Origin: Actinomyces ruminicola
GTDB taxonomy: Bacteria; Actinomycetota; Actinomycetes; Actinomycetales; Actinomycetaceae
Assembly: GCF_900103885.1 (NCBI RefSeq)
Contig: NZ_FNIM01000001.1
Location: 124,001-188,000, forward strand
Direction: 5' to 3'
Length of the DNA: 64,000 bases
This document shows positions 53,845-61,690 of this stretch, in pieces (position 1 is the stretch's first letter; the number at the start of each line of letters is the position of its first letter). The translations under genes were made by a program, and so were the position numbers. Under the pieces are notes generated by a model. The model did no database searches. It was given only the letters and a program-made list of their open reading frames with translations, and was not told the origin of the DNA.

Positions 53845-54783
53845 TCACAGCATGACTCCCTTGAATGCCTTCTTCTCCGGGAGCACCAACTTATCACCGA
53901 ACCGCGCATCATAAACGTCGGGCTCGAAATATGAGGTGCCGTTCGCGTCGGTGAACGTGATCTCTCCGAAAAACACGCGTCCGTCAACCTCGTAAAAGTC
54001 CACCCTTGCGCACGCAAACCCCTTACCAAGTTCCTCCGCAAGCCGGGTCATCTCGTCCAGCCGCACAGGCGGGTCCATCTCACCGGCGAGTCCCGCCGCC
54101 CCGCGATACTCGAACGGCGCCCTGACCCACCCAGGGAGATAGGTTCCCCGCACTATGTTTGAGTGCCTACCATCGACAACGAAAATAAACTGGACAACAC
54201 CGTCAAACGTCATGAACTTATAGTCACGCAAACCACCCGAGCCGTCTTCGAGCAGGGCCTCGCACACGATACGAGGCTCGCAGAACTCATAATGCAGCTC
54301 AAACCCTCCCCGCATGGCATGTCTCCACGTCAGCCAGTCCGCGAGAGTCCGCCGCGTACGCGCCACATCGAGTTCGCTCTTGTCGTGGACAACAATGTTC
54401 CAACCAGAGCCGTGCGTCGCCTTAAGCACGAATGAGTCCGGTAGGACGTCGAAGTCGATATCATCCGGATCATCCCAGACGCCTAGCAACGGTACCAGGT
54501 ACTCCGCGCCGATACGCTGGGAGACCCATTCCCGAACCAAGAACTTGTCAGCAAGTCTCCCCTTGAGCGGAGTAGAATCATACAGCTTGAGCCAATGAAT
54601 TTTGTCCGCCAGCGTGCGGGGATTATCAAGGTCGCACGGCCGACGAATCAACCAGCACCACTGGACGAGTGCCGCGCGATACTCCTCTGGCTTAAGTCGA
54701 CAGTTGCGTCCATGCAACACGCGCAACCCCCGAGACAACGCCCAATGCGGAACAAACTTCTTTAGCGCGTGCCTGACTTCCAC
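53845..54783 (-). CDS. TupA-like ATP-grasp protein
   Basis: A 312-residue protein of the ATP-grasp fold, TupA-like. It begins with TLADKIHWLKLYDSTPLKG, continues with DSFVLKATHGSGWNIVV (phosphate loop and purine site) and has the metal-binding DYKFMTFDGVVQFIFVV. The C-terminal RVDFYEVDGRVFFGEITF closes the ATP site. Related proteins add amino acids or similar groups to glycan precursors such as teichuronopeptides. The GTG start at 54783 follows AGGAGG. It lies between the flippase and the chain-length gene, so it is expected to decorate the repeat unit. Confidence 0.88.
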   Translation of the reverse strand: MEVRHALKKFVPHWALSRGLRVLHGRNCRLKPEEYRAALVQWCWLIRRPCDLDNPRTLADKIHWLKLYDSTPLKGRLADKFLVREWVSQRIGAEYLVPLLGVWDDPDDIDFDVLPDSFVLKATHGSGWNIVVHDKSELDVARTRRTLADWLTWRHAMRGGFELHYEFCEPRIVCEALLEDGSGGLRDYKFMTFDGVVQFIFVVDGRHSNIVRGTYLPGWVRAPFEYRGAAGLAGEMDPPVRLDEMTRLAEELGKGFACARVDFYEVDGRVFFGEITFTDANGTSYFEPDVYDARFGDKLVLPEKKAFKGVML

Positions 54784-54905
54784 GCCAAACCCTCCTGACT
54801 AGAACCATACCTTTAATACGAGATACCACGGCGGGACCAACAAAAGTTGACCGGATCAGTCGGCCCGCCACGACCACACCCTGCCACACATCAGCTAAAA
54901 CGAAA

Positions 54906-56339
54906 CTAAGCCACCCCTCTCCCGACCCGGGTGTTGATCCACACGCGCGCCTCGTTCCTCAACGCACTCACAATACCGAGGTCCGAGAGCAGCAACAACA
55001 GCACGGATGCACCGGTCACACTAACTGATAGCGGCGATGCCTCGAATGATGAAACACCGGCGATCACTCCAACCAATGCCAGCTGACGATAGATCCTCAG
55101 ACCTGTCATGGGCAGCGACATTCTTCTCCTGATGTCGTAGGCCCGGATGCCGAACATGACGACGTACGCCGATAGCATGCCGAACACGGCGCCCCAAAGT
55201 CCAGCAGCCATCGAAAGGAGCATACCGACGATGACGTTAACTACTGCACCAACCAATGTCGACACCATCAGCATTCGATTGTCCATAAGCGCCTGGTAGA
55301 AGCTCTCGAAGAAGATCGACAACGCACCGAAAGCGGCGGCGAGCATCAGCAGTGGGACGTATCGCCACGCAACACCGAAGTCCGAACGCAACAACAGGCT
55401 CGATATCTGCCGACTCAGCGCGATTACGGCGCCGGAGAGCAGCAGCACCGCCCATGCGTAACCGCGCAGCACGCGCACGAAGAATACTCCACTGCCTGGA
55501 GAACCTATCGCCTTCGACGCGGAGTACTGCCAGGCCAATTGGAACACCGAGGTACCCAGATTGATGACCGCCGGCAGCTTGCTCGCCGCGGTGAAGATCC
55601 CCGCATCGCCCGCACCGCAGCACCAAAGCACGATGTATCGTCCCGATATGCTGACAACCCACCAGGCAATCAAGTTCGGAACCAGCGGCAGACTGTAGCC
55701 GAGCATCCTCTTCAACAACGTGAGGTCAACACTAGACCATGAAAGGAAACGAAACTCCCGAGACGCCACGAACGCGATCGCAGAAGCTGCAAAGTGCGCT
55801 ATCGAATACGACCACAAGTAACCCGATACGCCTCCACCAGCGTGTACCACCAACCAGTAGGTTGTAGCGAGCAGGGCAATGGCATTCGTCATCCCGTACA
55901 GGACATACCGCTTAACATGTCCACATCCTCTCGCGAACTGTGCCGTTGCCTTGTAAGAGCAAACGGAGGCGAAGAGCACGAAGACCGGCAGCGCAAACGT
56001 ATAGCCCAACGCAACGCGGGCGACCGCGCACATTACACCGACACAAACGGCGCCGCCTGCGAGCAGGATGACAGAGTTCGTGAAAAGACTGCGCTTCTGA
56101 ACCTCCTCATCGATCGAAAACCTATATAGCGCCTCGACAGCTCCCAGGGACATCACCGGCAGTAATACCTCGGTACTGTTGTTGGCGAGTTCCGCGACTC
56201 CGTACTCCTCCACGGTCATCACCGTGGTGTACAGAGGCATCAGGACAAAAGAGACTAGCTTCACGCCGAGCGTCCCGAACGCGAACAAGACCGTATTGCC
56301 GATGAGTTCTCGAAGCCTTCCTCTATCGCCTGATACCAC
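54906..56339 (-). CDS. oligosaccharide flippase (Wzx, MATE-like)
   Basis: A 477-residue membrane protein with about 12-14 helices and no soluble domain. The start region RELIGNTVLFAFGTLGVKLV with YTTVMTVEEYGVAELANN is typical of polysaccharide biosynthesis flippases that carry undecaprenyl-linked repeat units to the outside. The GTG start at 56339 follows GAGG. It lies in the right place beside the polymerase and the glycosyltransferases. Confidence 0.92.
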   Translation of the reverse strand: MVSGDRGRLRELIGNTVLFAFGTLGVKLVSFVLMPLYTTVMTVEEYGVAELANNSTEVLLPVMSLGAVEALYRFSIDEEVQKRSLFTNSVILLAGGAVCVGVMCAVARVALGYTFALPVFVLFASVCSYKATAQFARGCGHVKRYVLYGMTNAIALLATTYWLVVHAGGGVSGYLWSYSIAHFAASAIAFVASREFRFLSWSSVDLTLLKRMLGYSLPLVPNLIAWWVVSISGRYIVLWCCGAGDAGIFTAASKLPAVINLGTSVFQLAWQYSASKAIGSPGSGVFFVRVLRGYAWAVLLLSGAVIALSRQISSLLLRSDFGVAWRYVPLLMLAAAFGALSIFFESFYQALMDNRMLMVSTLVGAVVNVIVGMLLSMAAGLWGAVFGMLSAYVVMFGIRAYDIRRRMSLPMTGLRIYRQLALVGVIAGVSSFEASPLSVSVTGASVLLLLLSDLGIVSALRNEARVWINTRVGRGVA

Positions 56340-56403
56340 GTTATACCCTCACCATCACGCATAGTACCAATTGACGTGCCACCAGGTCATCGCTATGGCA
56401 CAC

Positions 56404-56850
56404 TCACAACTTCGGACCATTCCCCTCACCAACCACGATACGCGCTGGCACACCAACAGCCGTCGCACCAGCCGGAACATCAGCCAGAACCACAGCGCCC
56501 GCCCCGATCACCGCATCATCCCCGACAACAATGGGTCCCAGTAGCGTCGCCCCGCATCCAATAAGTACCCTGTCCCCTATCATGGGAACCTCCTTCAGAC
56601 CGCTTCTTCCACCAATGGTTACCTGATGCGATACCGTGCAGTTCTCGCCCACGACAGCGTCCGGGTGTATCACCACTGCAAGCGCGTGGTGAGGAAACTT
56701 GGTCCCCCTCCCAACTCGAGCACCATAGGGCACGTCACACGCGAATACGACTCGCATCAACGCCCTCACGACGTACGCGAACAAGCGCATGTGGCGTTCG
56801 GAGAACCAACGCGCGACTGAATAGCAACGGTACACCGGATCCACGGTCAT
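56404..56850 (-). CDS. serine O-acetyltransferase-like hexapeptide protein
   Basis: A 148-residue left-handed beta-helix acetyltransferase of the CysE/Wcm type. It includes RVGRGTKFPHHALAVVIHPD, NCTVSHQVTIGG, IGDRVLIGCGATLLGP and GAGAVVLADVPAGATAVGVP, with catalytic histidines in HH and SHQ. It lacks the long N-terminal helical domain of CysE, so it modifies a sugar more likely than serine. The ATG at 56850 overlaps the polymerase stop (ATGA), with AGGAAAGG upstream. Confidence 0.9.
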   Translation of the reverse strand: MTVDPVYRCYSVARWFSERHMRLFAYVVRALMRVVFACDVPYGARVGRGTKFPHHALAVVIHPDAVVGENCTVSHQVTIGGRSGLKEVPMIGDRVLIGCGATLLGPIVVGDDAVIGAGAVVLADVPAGATAVGVPARIVVGEGNGPKL

Positions 56851-57953
56851 CGCCTTTCCTGCAGAAAACTGACATAGGGAAACAGGTGGAACCACTCCGG
56901 GCGGAGGGCTAAGGAGACCGTTTTATGCACAAAGCACAAGGGGACCGTCAGCACCTCCGCACCAATCCGACGCGGAGTATCGCCCCGAGACATCACGTTC
57001 GCGACTCCAACCACGAACGGGAGGGTGAGGTACATCTCGATCCGGTCCAGCATGTTGAACCCGAGCGAGACTGTCATTACGCCGATATCCAGCAGCACGA
57101 ACGCGAGCAGGACCCGCATCCTCCCAGAGGCATCATCGGCAACGGCTGCAGTCCAGCCGCAACCCGCGGCAATCACAGCCACAACGATCCTCACGCAAAT
57201 GCCCAGGACCGTGGCCGAACGGATTCCTCCTTCCGCGTACGCTGAACTGAGGTAATGCCCATAGTACGTGAGTACGTAGGACACACGCGTCAGCACTACG
57301 CCCAACGTAACCGCCGCAAATAGAACCACAGCACCCGCCTTGAGCCAGCCAGCAAAGGTATGAGCATTGATCGAGGTTATGAAATAGACGGGCAGCAGGA
57401 TCAGCGCGGAGCTGTGGAACTGTGTTGCCAGCAGTATCAGCAGCACGTAGCGAACCGGCCTGCGGTCCAGCAGCGCAGGGAAGGAAAACAAGAACAGCGC
57501 AACCGCGAGCCCCTGCCTCAGCGCGAGCATCACGTCGTAATAGATCGACATGCCGAATGCGAGCAGTACGGCAACCGAGTTCGAATACGCATACCGATGA
57601 ATGAATACTGCGATCGATCCAAAGGACAGGACTGACAAGGCGAGCAGGAACACATTGAAGTCGTCCGTGGCTCTGCTGATCATGTAGTTCAAGAGCACGT
57701 ATCCGTGCTCGAAGCGGCTGACGGAGTACGCCTCGCTCAATGAATCAGCACCGGCGATCGAGACGAACACCCTCCGATACTCAGGGGTATCGCTACCCAC
57801 CGTCACGGCCCGCATCGAGCTCATCGCTATAAAGGCGCCGGTCGCGACGAGAAGCGACAACGTCCCCTTATCGACGCCGTCGGTTTGCGTTCCAAGGGAC
57901 AATCCGGCCGCGAGCAACAGGCATGCGAACAGGGCGAAATGAAGCCACATCAC
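56847..57953 (-). CDS. EpsG-family membrane protein (Wzy-like polymerase)
   Basis: A 368-residue polytopic protein with about 9-10 helices. It has the family features VTVGSDTPEYRRVFVSIAG with SRFEHGYVLLNYMISRAT near residue 80, ALRQGLAVALFLFSFPALL and LATQFHSSALILLPVYF. EpsG proteins polymerise exopolysaccharide repeat units. It overlaps the acetyltransferase and the glycosyltransferase genes by 4 bases at each end. The polymerase role is inferred from family and position. Confidence 0.9.
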   Translation of the reverse strand: MMWLHFALFACLLLAAGLSLGTQTDGVDKGTLSLLVATGAFIAMSSMRAVTVGSDTPEYRRVFVSIAGADSLSEAYSVSRFEHGYVLLNYMISRATDDFNVFLLALSVLSFGSIAVFIHRYAYSNSVAVLLAFGMSIYYDVMLALRQGLAVALFLFSFPALLDRRPVRYVLLILLATQFHSSALILLPVYFITSINAHTFAGWLKAGAVVLFAAVTLGVVLTRVSYVLTYYGHYLSSAYAEGGIRSATVLGICVRIVVAVIAAGCGWTAAVADDASGRMRVLLAFVLLDIGVMTVSLGFNMLDRIEMYLTLPFVVGVANVMSRGDTPRRIGAEVLTVPLCFVHKTVSLALRPEWFHLFPYVSFLQERR

Positions 57954-59107
57954 CGTCCCCCCGTCAGTGCGAGTTCCTCATAGCATCGCATAATCTCGTC
58001 GACCGCGTCACTTACGTCATAGCCGCTAAGACGTGTCGCTTCAGCACCGAGCTCTCTGCCCCGATCGGTCTGGAGACGTACCGAATCGATCTTCCTCGCC
58101 CACACATCCGGAGGTGAGTCAAGCGCGACGAACGAACAGTTCAACGTCTCAATCTCCCTAGGCACCCTGTCCGAGCACACCACGGGGACACCGGCGCACT
58201 GCGCTTCAACCCCGACCAGCCCGAGTCCTTCGAACCTCGACGGGAGAACAAACACGTCCATCGCCTGGTACAGCTCCGAGACCCGACCACTGTGTCCCAG
58301 GAAGATGACCCGATCACCAATGCCCTGCTCACTGGCAATGGCCTCGTAGCGCTCTCTCAGCTGCCCATCTCCAACCAACAGCAGACGGCTAGTGGGCTCA
58401 CGCTGGACGAATTCCTTGAAGACCGACAGCAGAAGCGTGTGGTTCTTTTCCTCGCTGAACCTGCCCACATGACCGATCACGCACGCTCCTTCAAGACCGA
58501 ACTCGGCCCGCACTGATTTCCTGGTGCCCTCATCGAAGGCGAACCGCTCGACCTCAATCGCGTTTCGCATGACGGTAAAGCCATCGTCACCGAACAGATG
58601 GACTCCGGCATCGTTCGAGCATGCCATACGTGCATCCGAGTACCGCGATATGTTCCTGCACGCCAACCAATTACGGAACGCCCTGATTCGACTGCCCGAG
58701 TATCCCGTAGAGTGCGAGTGAACTATCACGCTGGCATTCCCATTGCGGTGAATCACAGGCCACAAGAACCGGGCCAGCATAGGATCATGAATATGGACCA
58801 CGCGATACTCGCCCTCATGTTCCTTTAAAACCGTAGCCAAGTGCCTTCGTATTGTGAAGATGTTCTTGCTGTCTGGTCCTTCAAGACACCTGCCCCCAAG
58901 AGACTCGATCTCTGCCTGATAGGTTCTGTCTGACGGGTGATAGTAAGTGTAGAAATCGAACACTACTCTCGTGCGATCGATGTGCCGGAAGTAATTCATC
59001 AACACGCCCATCACACCTGAGCGGACCGTCAGCGAAGAGTGAATGTGTAACACCCGCAGGGCATTTGCGGGCGCCTCGTGAGAACCATCTGCCTCGTTAG
59101 GCAGCAT
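57950..59107 (-). CDS. family 4 glycosyltransferase
   Basis: A 385-residue GT-B enzyme. The N-terminal acceptor domain has LRVLHIHSSLTVRSGVMGVL. The C-terminal nucleotide-sugar domain contains CVIGHVGRFSEEKNH and VGDGQLRERYEA. The EX7E motif lies in LPSRFEGLGLVGVEAQCAG. It is EpsF-like, as in capsule clusters. The ATG at 59107 (AAGGAG upstream) was chosen over an upstream GTG. Donor and acceptor sugars are unknown. Confidence 0.9.
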   Translation of the reverse strand: MLPNEADGSHEAPANALRVLHIHSSLTVRSGVMGVLMNYFRHIDRTRVVFDFYTYYHPSDRTYQAEIESLGGRCLEGPDSKNIFTIRRHLATVLKEHEGEYRVVHIHDPMLARFLWPVIHRNGNASVIVHSHSTGYSGSRIRAFRNWLACRNISRYSDARMACSNDAGVHLFGDDGFTVMRNAIEVERFAFDEGTRKSVRAEFGLEGACVIGHVGRFSEEKNHTLLLSVFKEFVQREPTSRLLLVGDGQLRERYEAIASEQGIGDRVIFLGHSGRVSELYQAMDVFVLPSRFEGLGLVGVEAQCAGVPVVCSDRVPREIETLNCSFVALDSPPDVWARKIDSVRLQTDRGRELGAEATRLSGYDVSDAVDEIMRCYEELALTGGR

Positions 59108-59174
59108 TATTTCCACACTCCTTAGCACAATCGTATCGCATCGTCACCGTCAGGCGCAGGTCCTCCTCCACCCT

Positions 59175-59933
59175 CTATTTGAGTCGAAACACCTTGATCA
59201 CTCCCCATGCTATCAGATGATATACTGACGTCACCACACCCAGGCGCTCTATTCGACGATACAGGGTCCAGTGATACTTCACAAGACTGAGCTTGTTGCT
59301 CGATACCGATCCTGACCGAACGCGGTAGTACGCAAGCACGTCGGGAATACTCCATATGAACGGCTCCGTCCGCAGCATACGCAGCCATAGCGCGTCGTCG
59401 TTACGCTTCCTGATATCGGGCACTTCGAACTTGCCCATCCGTGACACGTCGTACATTACTGTGGAGTTCCCCACCGGGCAGTCCAGAAGCAGACGGCGAT
59501 AGGAGATCCGCTTCGGACTACGTATTACCCTGCCCTTGCGCATCCCTGGTCCGGTAACCTGCTGGTAGGCGGTGCATGTGAAGGATAAAGACTCCGCTGT
59601 CATGAACTGTAACTGCTTCTCGAGCTTATCGGGGTGCCACAGGTCGTCGGAGTCGAGAAAGGCCATGTATTGGCCTCGAGCGTCATTCATGGCACAATTG
59701 CGCGCAACAGCGGCGCCCGAGTTGCATGAAAGCCTGAGGCACCGTATGCGCGAGTCCTCGCGGGAGAGCTCGTGCGCCAATTCTGCGGTGCCGTCCGTCG
59801 AGCAGTCGTCCACGATAATCAATTCCCAAGCGGTATAAGTCTGCGCCTGCACGGATCGCACCGCCTGCTCGATAAACGCCTCGCTGTTGTATGCGGGCAT
59901 GATCACGGATACGAGGCCGGGTTCTAAGTTCAT
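59175..59933 (-). CDS. family 2 glycosyltransferase
   Basis: A 252-residue GT-A enzyme. It starts LVSVIMPAYNSEAFIEQAV and contains IIVDDCSTDGT (nucleotide-binding Asp pair). CNSGAAVARNCAM is followed by the metal-binding DxD AFLDSDDLWHP and the acceptor-side KRNDDALWLRML. The ATG at 59933 has AGGGGA close upstream; a GTG six codons earlier directly adjoins the sugar transferase stop. It adds the second sugar of the repeat unit by position. Confidence 0.92.
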   Translation of the reverse strand: MNLEPGLVSVIMPAYNSEAFIEQAVRSVQAQTYTAWELIIVDDCSTDGTAELAHELSREDSRIRCLRLSCNSGAAVARNCAMNDARGQYMAFLDSDDLWHPDKLEKQLQFMTAESLSFTCTAYQQVTGPGMRKGRVIRSPKRISYRRLLLDCPVGNSTVMYDVSRMGKFEVPDIRKRNDDALWLRMLRTEPFIWSIPDVLAYYRVRSGSVSSNKLSLVKYHWTLYRRIERLGVVTSVYHLIAWGVIKVFRLK

Positions 59934-59951
59934 GTTCCCCTGTTCTCCCAC

Positions 59952-60683
59952 TTACCTGTCAGTCAAGACCGCACGAATGGTCAACAGCATGATCCTGAGG
60001 TCCCGAGCGATACTGAACTTCCGAATATCATCCAAGTTGAAAGCCATTTTTCTAGGAAGGATGTACTCCGTGTATGCCCGCTCGGCGTCTGTAATAGATG
60101 TCAGCAGTTGCGCCTCATCCTTGAACTCAATACTTGCGGTTGAAGTGACGCCCGCAGGCAGCAACAGCGTCGCCAGCATCTCTGGAGTGTACTTACGGAC
60201 ATATTCCGGAACCTCAGGACGAGTTCCCACGAAGCTCATGTTCCCTTGTAAAATGTCAATCAGCTGACTAACCTCATCGATCCTGTACCGACGCAGGAAG
60301 GCACCTACTCTGGTGACTCGTGCATCGTTGTGCAAGGTCACCTGCAGGCCTGACTGATGCGGAGCCGCCTTCATAGTGCGGAATTTGTGTATCTCGAATT
60401 CGCGGCCGAACTGCGTCACTCGCTTCTGCCGAAAGAATACGGGCCCCGGAGACTCGATCTTTATGATGATTGGAAGAAAGGCGAACAGCCATCCGAACGC
60501 AGCCAACATCACGGCCGCTCCCGCAATGTCCAGCAGTCTTTTGAGCCGCAGCTCGCGCTGCCGTTCAACCAGCCGGTCGTAGTACGGACGCACGGCGTGG
60601 GTCCGCATCTCCTCAGGCAGATCCTTCCAAGGAGGCATCACCGCCATGATCCGCTTGGCCGGATCAGCACGTAGGTTCGACAT
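59952..60683 (-). CDS. undecaprenyl-phosphate sugar phosphotransferase (initiating)
   Basis: A 243-residue bacterial sugar transferase. It has one membrane helix near residues 60-78, then SPGPVFFRQKRVTQFGREFE, EIHKFRTM, RRYRIDEVSQLIDIL and MSFVGTRPEVPEYVRKY. It loads the first sugar phosphate onto the lipid carrier. The ATG at 60683 follows GGGAG; two earlier Met codons are possible. It is the first gene of the operon in reading order and sets which sugar starts the repeat unit, probably a Gal, GlcNAc or FucNAc type, not decidable here. Confidence 0.92.
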   Translation of the reverse strand: MSNLRADPAKRIMAVMPPWKDLPEEMRTHAVRPYYDRLVERQRELRLKRLLDIAGAAVMLAAFGWLFAFLPIIIKIESPGPVFFRQKRVTQFGREFEIHKFRTMKAAPHQSGLQVTLHNDARVTRVGAFLRRYRIDEVSQLIDILQGNMSFVGTRPEVPEYVRKYTPEMLATLLLPAGVTSTASIEFKDEAQLLTSITDAERAYTEYILPRKMAFNLDDIRKFSIARDLRIMLLTIRAVLTDR

Positions 60684-61690
60684 GTATCTCCCAAACATGG
60701 ACTTCCCGCCGAACGGGACGCGCATGCTTTAGCACGTAGGCTGCAGTTAGTGTTTAAGCAATCCGGTTGTCGGCGTCGCACTCAATTTCCGACAACCCGC
60801 CTGCGGGTTCAGAATTGCATACACCACCGGGCAATCAACCATTTACAAGCGGGGCCTACCGCGTCGAGAGCCCCGCCACCCCTCGTGAGAGACCTGGCAT
60901 GCCAGAGAACAGCAACTGGTCGGCTGCCTGAAGCGGTCAACTTGCTGGTGGGCTTGATTGTTGGTGGACTCAATTAAGGTCGCATCAGGGCTTGCGAGGC
61001 CTCCTCATCTGCTCAGGGCGAGGCTAGCGGGGATGTCGCGTGCTAGCGATCGAATGCTACCGCTCTTGCGCTGCGTACTACCAGTCACACCGCGCAACGT
61101 TGCCATATTGGGACTGTCGTCTTCAGATCGACATCGGCTACAGGTGTTTCTTTTGTACGTCCTTTAGAGCACGAAACGAGCGTCTGACGCTCCCTCCTGC
61201 CGGGATACTCTACTTCCGGAGTCCCGGCTACGAGGCGTTTCGGAGCGTTGTCGGAACACTTGGCTCTATTGAGTTCGATGACCCTAGGAGTCATGGTCGC
61301 CTGTTGACATCCCAGCGATGCTCGGCCACCGCCCGGCTGAGCCTGTGCGCCGCTACGACGCTCTGCTGTCATGGGGAGAGCGAAAACGAGGCCGGATACG
61401 GACCTAAGGCACCTGTATCCGCCAGACTGTCCTTGCCAGCTGGAGGGGTGTCCGTGCATGGCGGCGTCGGATGCCGTGCGTCCTCCGGTGTGGCGCCAGA
61501 GATTAGGCACCCCGGAGATGGCGTCGAGGTTGGTGGTGTGTCAGGCGAGCGGCGGCCACCGCGAGGTCCAGTTAAGTGGCGGCCGTACCGCGGGCGCTGG
61601 TAGAGGATCCGTCGCGGTGGCCGGTCGTGCTTGGCGACCGGCCACCGGGCCGATGCAGGTTCCTCTTGCGATGGCCAGCCAGGCCCGGGA
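60684..61690. other. gene-free region between polysaccharide operon and ileS
   Basis: About 1 kb without a supported gene. Several short hairpins occur: aacccgc/gcgggtt (60794-60809), a 7-bp inverted repeat at 61178-61192 and an imperfect 10-bp one at 61199-61228. Frames in 61040-61755 lack start signals and domains. It probably contains the operon promoter near 60730-60800 and decayed sequence at the edge of the inserted cluster. Confidence 0.4.
61614..61646 (-). terminator. hairpin downstream of ileS
   Basis: A perfect 13-bp stem (CGGTGGCCGGTCG at 61614-61626 with 61634-61646) and a 7-base loop lie 45 bases after the ileS stop. No T-run. Likely end of the ileS transcript. Confidence 0.7.

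Noticed and set aside
53727-54041. N-terminal extension of the Wzz-like protein to 554 residues
   Set aside because: The added part is Arg/Ser-rich and lacks the expected membrane start. The ATG at 53726 has a ribosome binding site.
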